Below are positions 1-9,716 of a stretch of DNA of 64,000 nt, in pieces. Positions within the stretch are counted from its first letter, which is position 1; each line of letters starts with the position of its first letter. Source of the DNA: Pedobacter sp. MR2016-24 (lineage in GTDB: Bacteria > Bacteroidota > Bacteroidia > Sphingobacteriales > Sphingobacteriaceae). The position numbers and the translations under genes are program-made. Under the pieces are notes generated by a model. The model saw only the letters and a list, made by a program, of their open reading frames with translations. It ran no database searches and was not told the DNA's origin. Location of the stretch: positions 248,001 through 312,000 of the forward strand of contig NZ_JAPIVO010000004.1 of the NCBI RefSeq assembly GCF_026239655.1, in the 5' to 3' direction.

Positions 1-129
1 GGAACAACCATCGTAATGGTTACCCACTCGTCTCATGACGCAAGTTTTTCCAACCGGATCATTAACCTGAAAGATGGTCACGTGATCTCAGAGAAAATCA
101 ATAAGAGCCGCACTGAAGAACTCATCTAA
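1..129 (+). CDS. ABC transporter ATP-binding protein, C-terminal end (partial)
   Basis: Only the last 42 codons lie in the window; the gene begins upstream. The fragment reads TIVMVTHSS, a beta strand followed by the switch (H-loop) histidine typical of LolD/MacB-type ATPases, then a RIINLKDGHV strand, and stops at TAA 127-129. It lies 23 bases upstream of the first of five FtsX-like permeases on the same strand, so it probably energises one or more of them. A second, complete ATPase of the same type closes the array at 12159. Confidence 0.85.
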   Translation, partial: GTTIVMVTHSSHDASFSNRIINLKDGHVISEKINKSRTEELI

Positions 130-152
130 TATTCACCAGAAACACTTCAAAC

Positions 153-2525
153 ATGTTTAAGCTCAACTTTAAAATAGCCTTAAGAAATCTCTGGAGAAAC
201 AGAACTTCTTCTCTTATCAATATCAGCGGGCTGGCCATAGGTTTAGCTGCATGTTTGCTCTTGCTATTGTATGTATCCTATGAATGGAGTTATGATAAAC
301 AGGGAAAGTACAGTGAACAGGTATACCAGGTGCTGACCAATTATATTGCCGTTAACGGAGAAATTGATGCTACAGGTGATGCCACAGGCAATGCTATCGG
401 TCCGGTTTTAAAGCAGGATTATCCGGGAGTTTCGTCAGTGACACGCATCAGTGAAGAAGGGAAGCAACTGATTGCCAACGGAACATCCAGTTTCAAAATG
501 AACGCTTTTTTTGCAGATCCGGATATCCTGAACATACTACCTTATACTTTCATCTACGGGGATGCTAAAACCGCGATGGACGCCCCGAATAACGTGATCC
601 TGACAGAAAGTACAGCAAAGCTTTTATTCGGGACGGCAGATGTGCTGAATAAATCTATCCGCTATATGGACACCACGGATCTGAAAATCACAGGTGTGGT
701 TGAAGATATACCAGAGAATTCCTCCAGCCGTTTCGATTACCTGATGCCATGGGCCTTAAATGTGCAGCTGAACAGTTATGCGGGAACTTTAGGGTGGACA
801 AATAACAACTGGGTAACGCTGGTGAAACTGGCACCGGGAACAGACGTAGCTGAGCTGAACAAAAGTATTAAAGGCTTGATTATTAAAAATGAACCCAGGG
901 CTTTTGCTTCGCCTTTTCTCTTTCCCCTGAGTAAATATCACCTGTATGGCACTTTTACAAAAGGGAAAAACACCGGAGGAAAAATTGAGCAGGTGCGTTT
1001 ATTTATGGGGCTGGCCATTGGAATTTTATTAATTGCCTGTATTAATTTCATGAATATGGCGACCGCCAAATCGGAGAAACGTGCTAAAGAGGTAGGTATT
1101 AAAAAGACAATAGGTGCAACCAGAGGCAGTCTGATCAGTCAGTTTTTAATGGAATCAGTGGTGCTGACCATCTGCAGTGCAGTAATGGCTATTGCCTTAA
1201 TTGAAATCTGCCTGCCGTCTTTTAATCATCTTCTCGGTATAGAACTGCGTATTACGTACTCCAATCCTATGGTATGGATTTGTATTGCTGCTGTGGTTTT
1301 GCTGACAGGTTTAGTTTCGGGGAGTTATCCCGCCTTTTACTTGTCAGGTTTTAACCCGATTCAGATGCTGAAAAAGAAAAACTTCAAAAAAGGTTGGTCG
1401 GCCATAAGTTTGCGGCAGTTGCTGGTAGTAGGTCAGTTTAGCTTTGCCATCGTACTGATTATTGCTACTGCGGTAATTTATCAGCAAATCCAGTTTATTA
1501 AAAACAGGCCTGTAGGTTACAATATCAGCGAACTGGTAGAGATGCCGCAGGAAGGCCAACTGGACACCAGGTTTGACTTGCTGAAAGATAAGTTATTAAA
1601 ATCCGGCGCAGTTGAAAGCGTGTATAAATCTTCCGGCAGCATGTCTCGTGCAAGTTCCAACTTTTGGGGACTGCAGTGGCCGGGTTCTACGGAGGCAGAT
1701 AAAAACATCACTTTCAATCAGATTGCCACAACTTATGATTTTATTAAAACTACAGGTGTAAAACTGGTACAGGGCAGGGATTTTTCACCTGAGTTTGCTT
1801 CCGATTCTGCAGCTGTATTGCTGAGCACTTCGGCAGTAAAACTGATGAACTTAAAAAATCCTATTGGTCAGGTATTAACTAAATGGGACCGTAAATGTAC
1901 AGTGGTTGGTGTTTTTGAAGATTTCATATGGAGCTCGCCGCTACGTAAACAACATCCGATGATGGTGTCATTTGATAAACAATGGAGTTCCAAAGTGACG
2001 ATGAAATTAAATAGTGCGCATCAGCCTGCAGAGAATATAGCTGTCATTGAGCGGATTACTAAAGAGCTGAATCCTGCCTATCCTGTGGAGATCAGTTTTG
2101 TGGATCAGCTGTATGCAGAAAAGTTAAAAAGTCAGAAGATATTAAGCGTGTTATCCAATTTATTTGGCGGACTGGCAGTTTTTATATCCTGCATGGGCCT
2201 GTTTGGTCTGGCGTCTTATAGTGCTGAGCAAAGAACAAAGGAGATTGGCGTAAGAAAAGTACTCGGTGCGTCGGTTGCCAGCCTGATCCAGCTCCTTTCT
2301 TTAAGTTTTATAAAAATGGTAGTGATAGCGATCATTATTGCGGTGCCTGCAGCAAATTATATCATGGACAGGTGGTTGAAAAGTTTCGATTTTCATACCC
2401 ATGTGAGTTGGATGATTATTGTGCTGGCTGCGGCAGGTACTATGGGCATTGCGCTGCTGACCGTGAGCTTGCAGGCATACCGGGCGGCAAAGGCGAATCC
2501 GGTTGATGCGCTTAAATATGAATAA
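153..2525 (+). CDS. MacB/FtsX-family ABC transporter permease, array member 1
   Basis: This 790-residue double-length permease has the order TM1 (about 20-42), a periplasmic MacB-like core domain, three TMs of an FtsX domain (about 284-395), TM5 (about 420-443), a second periplasmic domain, and a final FtsX domain (about 666-775), eight TMs in all. Signature stretches are KEVGIKKTIGA after the first FtsX helix and KEIGVRKVLGAS in the second. It ends with NPVDALKYE, the usual tail of this Bacteroidota family. Such proteins do not move substrate across the inner membrane like classical importers but act as mechanotransmitters with a LolD-like ATPase, in efflux, lipoprotein release or peptide export. 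The substrate is unknown. It is followed 18 nt later by a close paralogue. Confidence 0.9.
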   Translation: MFKLNFKIALRNLWRNRTSSLINISGLAIGLAACLLLLLYVSYEWSYDKQGKYSEQVYQVLTNYIAVNGEIDATGDATGNAIGPVLKQDYPGVSSVTRISEEGKQLIANGTSSFKMNAFFADPDILNILPYTFIYGDAKTAMDAPNNVILTESTAKLLFGTADVLNKSIRYMDTTDLKITGVVEDIPENSSSRFDYLMPWALNVQLNSYAGTLGWTNNNWVTLVKLAPGTDVAELNKSIKGLIIKNEPRAFASPFLFPLSKYHLYGTFTKGKNTGGKIEQVRLFMGLAIGILLIACINFMNMATAKSEKRAKEVGIKKTIGATRGSLISQFLMESVVLTICSAVMAIALIEICLPSFNHLLGIELRITYSNPMVWICIAAVVLLTGLVSGSYPAFYLSGFNPIQMLKKKNFKKGWSAISLRQLLVVGQFSFAIVLIIATAVIYQQIQFIKNRPVGYNISELVEMPQEGQLDTRFDLLKDKLLKSGAVESVYKSSGSMSRASSNFWGLQWPGSTEADKNITFNQIATTYDFIKTTGVKLVQGRDFSPEFASDSAAVLLSTSAVKLMNLKNPIGQVLTKWDRKCTVVGVFEDFIWSSPLRKQHPMMVSFDKQWSSKVTMKLNSAHQPAENIAVIERITKELNPAYPVEISFVDQLYAEKLKSQKILSVLSNLFGGLAVFISCMGLFGLASYSAEQRTKEIGVRKVLGASVASLIQLLSLSFIKMVVIAIIIAVPAANYIMDRWLKSFDFHTHVSWMIIVLAAAGTMGIALLTVSLQAYRAAKANPVDALKYE

Positions 2526-2543
2526 ATTTTAAATCCTACAGCT

Positions 2544-4916
2544 ATGTTTAAGTTAAACTTTAAAATTGCGCTCCGGAATATCTGGAGAAACAGGACTTCT
2601 TCACTGATCAATATCAGCGGACTGGCTATAGGTTTAGCAGCCTGTTTGCTGTTACTGCTGTATGTTGCCTATGAATGGAGTTTCGACAGGCAGTGGAAAG
2701 ATGCTGAGCAGATTTACCAGGTTATGACGAACAGGGAGAGTGCGAACGGAGGCATTGAAGAAAGTAGCTGGAGTACAGGAAATACGGTTGGGCCAGTGCT
2801 CAAACAAGAATATCCTGTTGTAAAAGCAATGGCCAGGATGAGCTGGGATGCACCTACGTTGATTGCTAACGGGACGAACAGCTTTAAAAGGAAAGCGAGG
2901 TTTGCCGATGCCGATATACTTAAAATTTTCAGTTTTACTTTTATATCCGGGAATGCGGAGACGGCTTTAAGTTCGCCCGGGAATGTGGTGCTGACGGAAT
3001 CCACTGCGCGGGTATTATTTGGTCAGACAGATGTGCTGAACAGGACTGTACGCTTTGATGATAAAAGGGAGATGAAAATAACCGGGGTGATCAAAGATCC
3101 CTTAAAAAACACCTCAGTCGGGTTCGACTACCTCCTGCCATGGTCGCTCTACGAGTCTTTGAACGATTGGGTAAAGGAACCTTCATGGACAAATTATAAC
3201 TGGACAACATTGGTAAGGCTGGATCCCCAAGCGGATGTAGCGGAATTGAATGAAAGTGTAAAAGGCCTGATGGAAAGACATGAGCCTGATGCCAAAGCGG
3301 CTATATTTTTATATCCATTGTACAAATTGCATCTGCATGGTGATTTTATAAATGGTAAACCAGTAGGGGGTAAAATAGAGCAGGTACGTTTGTTTATGGG
3401 GCTGGCGATTGGGATTCTGTTGATAGCCTGTATTAATTTTATGAATATGGCGACTGCGAAATCAGAACGCCGTGGCAAAGAAGTTGGGATTAAAAAAACG
3501 ATTGGTGCTTCACGTGGCAGTCTGGTGGGCCAGTTCCTGATGGAATCGCTGGTGCTGACTGCTTTTAGTGCGGTGATGGCGGTGGTATTGATCGAGTTAT
3601 GCCTTCCTTATTTTAATGGTATGCTGGGCATCAATCTCAGTATCAATTATGCTAATGCGGCTATCTGGTTGGGTATCGCATTCATTGTAGTGCTGACTGG
3701 TTTAATTGCAGGAAGTTATCCGGCATTTTATCTTTCTTCTTTCAATCCTGTTCAGATCCTCAAGAAAAGGAATTTTAACAGGCGTATGCTTAATTTCAGT
3801 ATGCGCCAGGTGCTGGTAGTGGGACAGTTCAGTTTTGCCGTGATCCTGATAATTGCGACCATAGTTATTTATAAACAGATACAATTTATTAAAAACCGTC
3901 CTATTGGCTACCAGATTAACCAGCTGGTCGAGATGCCGCAGGATGGTACTCTATATGACAAATTTGATTTGCTGAAACATCAGCTGCTTCGTTCGGGTGC
4001 GGTAACATCCTTATATCAGTCGTCCGCCACCTTATCACGTGACGGCTCCAGTTTCTGGGGCATGGAATGGCCGGGATCTACGGAAGCGGATAAATTGCTG
4101 AATTTCGATCAGCTGGCGACTACCTATGATTTTGTAAAAACTACAGGTGTTAAACTGATTGCCGGGCGGGATTTCTCGCCGGAGTTTGCTTCAGATACTG
4201 CTGCGTTGCTGCTCAACAGGGCTGCAGTGGAACGGATGAACCTCAAAAATCCTATTGGGACTGTGGTGCAGTACCATGGGGTGAGCACGACAATCGTTGG
4301 CATCTTCGATAATTTTATCTGGGGTTCACCCGCAAAAAATGCGAAACCTATGGCAGTAGCTTTTAACAAGGGCTGGAGCGGGTTGATTACAATGCGGCTG
4401 AATGCAGCCCATCCTCCGGCAGAAAACCTGGCTACTATTGAGCGGGTAGTTAAATCTATCAATCCTGCCTATCCTGTTGAACTGAATTTTGTAGACCGCC
4501 TGTATGCGGAAAAGCTGAAAACCGAAAAAGTGCTGGGCATCCTGTCTAATCTTTTTGGCGGATTGGCGGTATTTATTTCCTGCCTGGGTCTTTTTGGCCT
4601 TGCGGCCTACAGTGCGGAGCAGCGGACAAAAGAGATTGGGGTAAGGAAAGTGTTGGGGGCCTCTGTTGGCAGCCTGATGCAATTACTTTCTGTAAGCTTT
4701 TTGAAAATGGTCACTATAGCCATTTTTATTGCTGTACCGCTGGCGATATATATCATGAATAGCTGGCTGAAAGGATATGATATACATACGACGATCAGCT
4801 GGATGATCATTTTATATGCCGCTGCGGGTACTTTAATGATTGCTTTGCTTACCGTGAGCTTTCAGGCTTACCGGGCAGCGAGAGCCAATCCTGTTGATGC
4901 GTTAAAATACGAATAA
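2544..4916 (+). CDS. MacB/FtsX-family ABC transporter permease, array member 2
   Basis: It is the same length (790 aa) and architecture as the preceding gene and is strikingly similar in both termini and both FtsX domains, for example the shared GGLAVFISC and GVRKVLGAS stretches. The two periplasmic domains differ more. This indicates tandem duplication followed by divergence of the periplasmic, presumably partner-contacting, parts. The spacing to neighbours (18 nt upstream, 16 nt downstream) supports a single transcript. Substrate unknown. Confidence 0.9.
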   Translation: MFKLNFKIALRNIWRNRTSSLINISGLAIGLAACLLLLLYVAYEWSFDRQWKDAEQIYQVMTNRESANGGIEESSWSTGNTVGPVLKQEYPVVKAMARMSWDAPTLIANGTNSFKRKARFADADILKIFSFTFISGNAETALSSPGNVVLTESTARVLFGQTDVLNRTVRFDDKREMKITGVIKDPLKNTSVGFDYLLPWSLYESLNDWVKEPSWTNYNWTTLVRLDPQADVAELNESVKGLMERHEPDAKAAIFLYPLYKLHLHGDFINGKPVGGKIEQVRLFMGLAIGILLIACINFMNMATAKSERRGKEVGIKKTIGASRGSLVGQFLMESLVLTAFSAVMAVVLIELCLPYFNGMLGINLSINYANAAIWLGIAFIVVLTGLIAGSYPAFYLSSFNPVQILKKRNFNRRMLNFSMRQVLVVGQFSFAVILIIATIVIYKQIQFIKNRPIGYQINQLVEMPQDGTLYDKFDLLKHQLLRSGAVTSLYQSSATLSRDGSSFWGMEWPGSTEADKLLNFDQLATTYDFVKTTGVKLIAGRDFSPEFASDTAALLLNRAAVERMNLKNPIGTVVQYHGVSTTIVGIFDNFIWGSPAKNAKPMAVAFNKGWSGLITMRLNAAHPPAENLATIERVVKSINPAYPVELNFVDRLYAEKLKTEKVLGILSNLFGGLAVFISCLGLFGLAAYSAEQRTKEIGVRKVLGASVGSLMQLLSVSFLKMVTIAIFIAVPLAIYIMNSWLKGYDIHTTISWMIILYAAAGTLMIALLTVSFQAYRAARANPVDALKYE

Positions 4917-4932
4917 GCTTTAATAAATAGAT

Positions 4933-7296
4933 ATGTTCAGATTAAACTTAAAAATCGCTTTGCGGAATCTATGGAAGAACAAGGTTTCCTCCTTCATTAA
5001 TGTGATAGGCCTCGCGATAGGACTGGCTGCTTGTTTACTGCTGCTGATCTATGTTGTCTATGAATGGAATTTCGACAAACAAGCCAAAAATGCAGCTGAT
5101 GTGCATATTATACTTACGCATGTTCGCGATGACAGTGGAAAGGTATTGATGACTTTTGATGGTAGCACTACTGCATTGGCACCCCTGATTAAATCGGAAG
5201 TCCCGGAAATCAAATCCATCTGCAGAATGAATTATGGGGGAATAAATCTGATTGCAAACAAGGAGAACAGTTTTAAAAGAAACGCAAAATTTGCTGAGCC
5301 TGATATCCTTAAAATGTATGACTATCAATTTATCGCTGGTGATGTCCGTACGGCCTTGCAGCAGCCAAAATCAGTTATATTGACCGAATCTACTGCAAAT
5401 ATTTTATTTGGATCTGTTGAGGTATTAAATAAAACTGTTCGTTATCAGGATAAGTTTGATCTGACGGTTACCGGAGTGGTAAAAGATCTGCCGGATAACA
5501 GTTCCAATAAATTTGATTACCTGATGCCATGGTCTTTTTATGAAATGGTGGATACGGATGCCAGGAATCTTAATTTTAACAATTTCAGTTACAAAACGCT
5601 GGTTCTCCTCCATCCGGATGCAAACCTGGCAGAGGTAAACAAAAAGATAGCGCTGCTGGTTAAAAATAAAAATGCAAATGAAACCCATTTTTTATATCCG
5701 TTGACAAAAATGCATTTGTATGGCAAATTTGAAGAGGGAAAAAATGTTGGTGGAGCAATAGAACAGATCTGGTTATTCATGGGACTTGCATTTGGGATAT
5801 TACTGATTGCGTGCGTTAATTTTATGAATATGGCGACTGCCAAATCTGAAAAGCGGTCAAAAGAAGTAGGCATTAAAAAGACAATAGGTGCAACACGACA
5901 ATCCCTGATTGCCCAGTTTCTCACGGAGTCTATGGTATTAACATTAGTCAGTGTGGTGATTGCGATTGTATTGATGGAGATTTTGTTGCCTACATTTAAC
6001 AACCTGCTGAATATACAGCTTACACTTACTTATTTCAATGTTAAATATTGTGCTGGCATTGTAGTGATTGTATTAATGACCGGATTAATAGCAGGAAGTT
6101 ATCCCGCATTTTATCTGTCATCTTTCAACCCGATTCAAACGTTAAAGCGTAAAATTAAAGGAAAGGGTTTCTCGTTAAGCCTGAGGCAGGTGTTGATTAT
6201 CGGGCAATTCTGTTTTACCATAGTACTGATGATCTCTACGCTGGTGATCTACAAGCAAATTGAATATATAAAAAATAAACCTATTGGGGCCGACTTAAAT
6301 CACCTGGTTCAAATGCCGCAGGATGGTGCATTGGCGACCAAATTTGATTTGTTTAAAGCGCAGTTGCTTAGCTCTGGTGCGGTGTCTGGCGTTTTTCAGT
6401 CCTCTACCAGTTTAATTCACCATGATCAAAATTTTAGTGGTTTAGAGTGGCCGGGTATGTTACAACGGCAAAATATTATCTTGTTTAACCGCGTCATCAC
6501 GACCTACGATTTTATCAAAACAAGCGGCCTGAAACTTTTGCAGGGAAGAGATTTTTCGGAAAAGTTTGCTTCCGATAGCGGCGCCGTATTGGTGAGTTCA
6601 TCTGCAGTGAAAACTATGGGCCTGAAAAATCCCGTAGGAACGATCCTCAAGCGTAATGGATACCATTCAACGATAATTGGTGTTTTTGAAGATTATGTAT
6701 GGGATTCTCCTTACCAGGGGAATAACCCTATGATCGTTTATTTTGGCAAAAAGGAGACTGGTGTGGTTACCATGAGGTTAAATCCACAAAATAGCCTGCA
6801 TGATAATATCAGCAAGATTGAAAACATTGCTAAGGAACTAAACCCCGCTTATCCAGCAGAAATCAAATTTACCAATTCAGCTTATGCAGATTTATTTCAA
6901 AAGGAACAACGGATGGGGATTTTGTCTAACCTGTTTGGTGGACTGGCCATATTTATCTCCTGCCTGGGTTTATTCGGGCTGGCGACTTACAGCGCGGAGC
7001 AGCGGACCAAAGAATTCGGTGTGAGAAAAGTGCTGGGGGCTTCGGTATATAGCCTGATGCAGTTGCTGTCCTTATCATTTATTAAAATGATAGTTATGGC
7101 TATTTTTCTTGCCGTACCGCTGGCTTATTATGTGATGGATGTATGGTTGCAGCAATTCGAATTTCGCACTGGTATATCCTGGTGGATTATTGTGACTGCG
7201 GGTGCCGGAACCTTGGCGGTCGCTATTCTAACAGTTAGTTATCAGGCCTATAAAACTGCTGTTGCGAATCCTGTTGACGCATTAAAATACGAATAA
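4933..7296 (+). CDS. MacB/FtsX-family ABC transporter permease, array member 3
   Basis: This 787-residue protein belongs to the same subfamily as array members 1 and 2: TM1 at about 20-42, an FtsX domain with KEVGIKKTIGATR, a second FtsX domain with KEFGVRKVLGAS, and the NPVDALKYE tail. It is the most divergent of the three in the periplasmic domains. It starts 16 nt after the previous stop and ends 20 nt before member 4. The role is an ABC-type mechanotransmitter or export permease; the cargo cannot be read from sequence. Confidence 0.9.
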   Translation: MFRLNLKIALRNLWKNKVSSFINVIGLAIGLAACLLLLIYVVYEWNFDKQAKNAADVHIILTHVRDDSGKVLMTFDGSTTALAPLIKSEVPEIKSICRMNYGGINLIANKENSFKRNAKFAEPDILKMYDYQFIAGDVRTALQQPKSVILTESTANILFGSVEVLNKTVRYQDKFDLTVTGVVKDLPDNSSNKFDYLMPWSFYEMVDTDARNLNFNNFSYKTLVLLHPDANLAEVNKKIALLVKNKNANETHFLYPLTKMHLYGKFEEGKNVGGAIEQIWLFMGLAFGILLIACVNFMNMATAKSEKRSKEVGIKKTIGATRQSLIAQFLTESMVLTLVSVVIAIVLMEILLPTFNNLLNIQLTLTYFNVKYCAGIVVIVLMTGLIAGSYPAFYLSSFNPIQTLKRKIKGKGFSLSLRQVLIIGQFCFTIVLMISTLVIYKQIEYIKNKPIGADLNHLVQMPQDGALATKFDLFKAQLLSSGAVSGVFQSSTSLIHHDQNFSGLEWPGMLQRQNIILFNRVITTYDFIKTSGLKLLQGRDFSEKFASDSGAVLVSSSAVKTMGLKNPVGTILKRNGYHSTIIGVFEDYVWDSPYQGNNPMIVYFGKKETGVVTMRLNPQNSLHDNISKIENIAKELNPAYPAEIKFTNSAYADLFQKEQRMGILSNLFGGLAIFISCLGLFGLATYSAEQRTKEFGVRKVLGASVYSLMQLLSLSFIKMIVMAIFLAVPLAYYVMDVWLQQFEFRTGISWWIIVTAGAGTLAVAILTVSYQAYKTAVANPVDALKYE

Positions 7297-7316
7297 CCTT
7301 TTTTAACGCTTAAATT

Positions 7317-9698
7317 ATGTTCAGATTAAACTTTAAAATTGCTTTGCGAAACCTGTGGAAGAACAAGGGCTATGCTTTTATCAATATAGCTGGTTTATCT
7401 GTAGCGATGGCCAGCTGTATACTGATTTTTATATTTATCAGGTATCAGTTAAGCTACGATGATTTTGAAAATAAGGATCGCATTTATCGTGTGGTGAGTA
7501 ACTGGGATACGGGCAGTTCAACTGAGGGGTCTCAAGGAGTTCCTGTTCCTCTTGTTAGTGCTGTGCGTGCTAAATTTCCGCAGCTGGAGAAGGTGGCGGC
7601 AATCAAACGTGTTGGCGGAATAATTAAAGTTGCTGACCTGTCTGGCAAAACTAACTTTAAGGAAGAGACTGAGGTTTTTTATGCGGAGCCTGAGCTCTTT
7701 GCAATTTTTAAATTAAAGTGGCTGACGGAAATGCCTTCTGCAGCGTTACAGGAACCGAATACAGTAGCATTGTCAAGGAAAAAGGCTGTGCTGTATTTTG
7801 GTACATGGACTAGTGCTGTGGGTAAGATCATACGATTTAAAGATAAAATGGGCCTTAAAGTGTCTGGTGTATTTGACGACATTCCTGATAACAGCAGCTA
7901 CCCTTTTAATCTGATGGTCAGTTATGCAACTAATCCTAATAAAAACGACGGAAACTGGAGTTATGTCAGTTCTGCTTCAGAATGTTATATTTTACTTAAA
8001 AAGGGCGTAAGGCCAGCTGATCTTGAAGCCGGTATGAAGAAATTCAGTGCTCAGGTCTATAAAAAAGAAGAACATACCTATCACAGTATACAAGCGCTGA
8101 GTGATGTGCATTACAATGACCATTATGGTAATTTTGCACATGATATTATGGAGAAAAAGGATATTTATGGTCTTTCTGTTATCGGTGTTTTTTTATTGCT
8201 GACGGCCTGTATCAATTTCATCAACCTGGCTACAGCGCAGGCCATAGGCAGGTCTAAAGAAGTAGGCATTCGTAAGGTAATGGGCAGTGACCGCAAACAG
8301 CTGGTTGTTCAGTTTCTTGGTGAAACACTGGCGATAAGTATAATAGCGATGCTGTTTGCCTGTGCGCTGACAGAGGTTGCCCTTCCTTATATGCAGCACC
8401 TGTTCGATGAAAAGATTTCCTTCAGCCTGTTTTCTCATCCGGTCATTTTCGTCTTTCTCATCACGCTAGTGTTGCTTGTCAGTTTCCTGGCGGGTTTTTA
8501 TCCGGCCCTGATCATGTCTGGTTTCAGTCCTGCACTGGCGATTAAAAACAAATTGACTGCCAGCAATACCGGGGGATTGGGTTTACGAAAAATATTAGTT
8601 GTAGTTCAGTTCACAGTTACGGTAGTTCTGGTTATTTCTACTCTTGTAGTGATGAATCAGATGAGTTATATGCGTCAAAAGCCGCTGGGTTATCATCCTG
8701 ATGCTGTAAGTTTGGTCACTTTGCCGGGGGATAGCCTGAGTCAGCTCAAAGCTGCGAATCTAAAAGAGCGTTTGCTGCTGATACCAGGAGTCAAAAATAT
8801 CAGTTTTTGTAAGGATGGACCATCTTCCTACAATGTTTACGAAACGGAATTTTCGCTCAATGGATTAAAGAACAAGGATTTTCAGGTCAGGATAATGTAT
8901 GCAGATGAGCGTTATTTTGATGTGTTTGGATTGAAGATGGTTGCCGGGAAGCCGCTTGCAAAAAGTGATACTGTAAATGGCTACGTAGTGAACGAAACTT
9001 TTCTGACCAAGCTCAACATTACAGATCCTGAAACAGCATTAGGTAAATTACTGGATATGAACGGCAGTAAGGCGCCAATTGTGGGCGTGACAAAAGACTT
9101 TAATGACCTTTCTTTACGTGAAAAAATATCCCCTATAGCTATCGCTTCCGGAAAAGACGATTATTATAGTATTGCCATAAAGATGGAAAGCAGGCAGATG
9201 ATGCCGGCAATGAAGGCTGTTGAAGCGCTTTGGAATACCGCTTTTCCCGATCATGTTTACGATTCGAAATTTATCAATAATGAGATCAGTGGATATTACA
9301 GTACGGAAAAGGTGATGGGTGTTTTGTTCAGGACCTTTTCAATGGTTATTATCTTTATCGCTTTCACAGGCTTATTTGGTCTGATCTCTTTTGTCGCCGC
9401 TCAGCGCACCAGGGAGGTCGCGATCAGGAAAGTGCTGGGCGCATCTACGCTGGAGCTCGTACAACTGTTAAATGGTTCTTTTTTACTCATGGTATTCATT
9501 GCAAACCTGATTGCCTGGCCGCTTGCCTACGTATTTGTCGGGAAATGGCTTGATGGTTATGCTTACAGGATCACTTTAGGTATCTGGCCATTTGCGATAG
9601 CGATGTTGATTTCTATGGGTATTACGCTGATCACAGTAAGTTTACGGTCATACAAAGCAGCGCAAACCAATCCAGTGGATGCTTTAAAATACGAATAA
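7317..9698 (+). CDS. MacB/FtsX-family ABC transporter permease, array member 4 (second subfamily)
   Basis: This 793-residue protein has the same eight-TM, two-MacB-domain layout, but a different sequence subfamily shared only with member 5. TM1 is followed by RYQLSYD, the first FtsX domain reads ACINFINLATAQA with KEVGIRKVMGS, and the second reads REVAIRKVLGAS. It ends NPVDALKYE. Its position directly after three members of the other subfamily suggests that the array arose by more than one duplication, or that the two subfamilies assemble as hetero-oligomers; both are inference. Confidence 0.9.
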   Translation: MFRLNFKIALRNLWKNKGYAFINIAGLSVAMASCILIFIFIRYQLSYDDFENKDRIYRVVSNWDTGSSTEGSQGVPVPLVSAVRAKFPQLEKVAAIKRVGGIIKVADLSGKTNFKEETEVFYAEPELFAIFKLKWLTEMPSAALQEPNTVALSRKKAVLYFGTWTSAVGKIIRFKDKMGLKVSGVFDDIPDNSSYPFNLMVSYATNPNKNDGNWSYVSSASECYILLKKGVRPADLEAGMKKFSAQVYKKEEHTYHSIQALSDVHYNDHYGNFAHDIMEKKDIYGLSVIGVFLLLTACINFINLATAQAIGRSKEVGIRKVMGSDRKQLVVQFLGETLAISIIAMLFACALTEVALPYMQHLFDEKISFSLFSHPVIFVFLITLVLLVSFLAGFYPALIMSGFSPALAIKNKLTASNTGGLGLRKILVVVQFTVTVVLVISTLVVMNQMSYMRQKPLGYHPDAVSLVTLPGDSLSQLKAANLKERLLLIPGVKNISFCKDGPSSYNVYETEFSLNGLKNKDFQVRIMYADERYFDVFGLKMVAGKPLAKSDTVNGYVVNETFLTKLNITDPETALGKLLDMNGSKAPIVGVTKDFNDLSLREKISPIAIASGKDDYYSIAIKMESRQMMPAMKAVEALWNTAFPDHVYDSKFINNEISGYYSTEKVMGVLFRTFSMVIIFIAFTGLFGLISFVAAQRTREVAIRKVLGASTLELVQLLNGSFLLMVFIANLIAWPLAYVFVGKWLDGYAYRITLGIWPFAIAMLISMGITLITVSLRSYKAAQTNPVDALKYE

Positions 9699-9716
9699 CC
9701 CTTTAACCACATACAG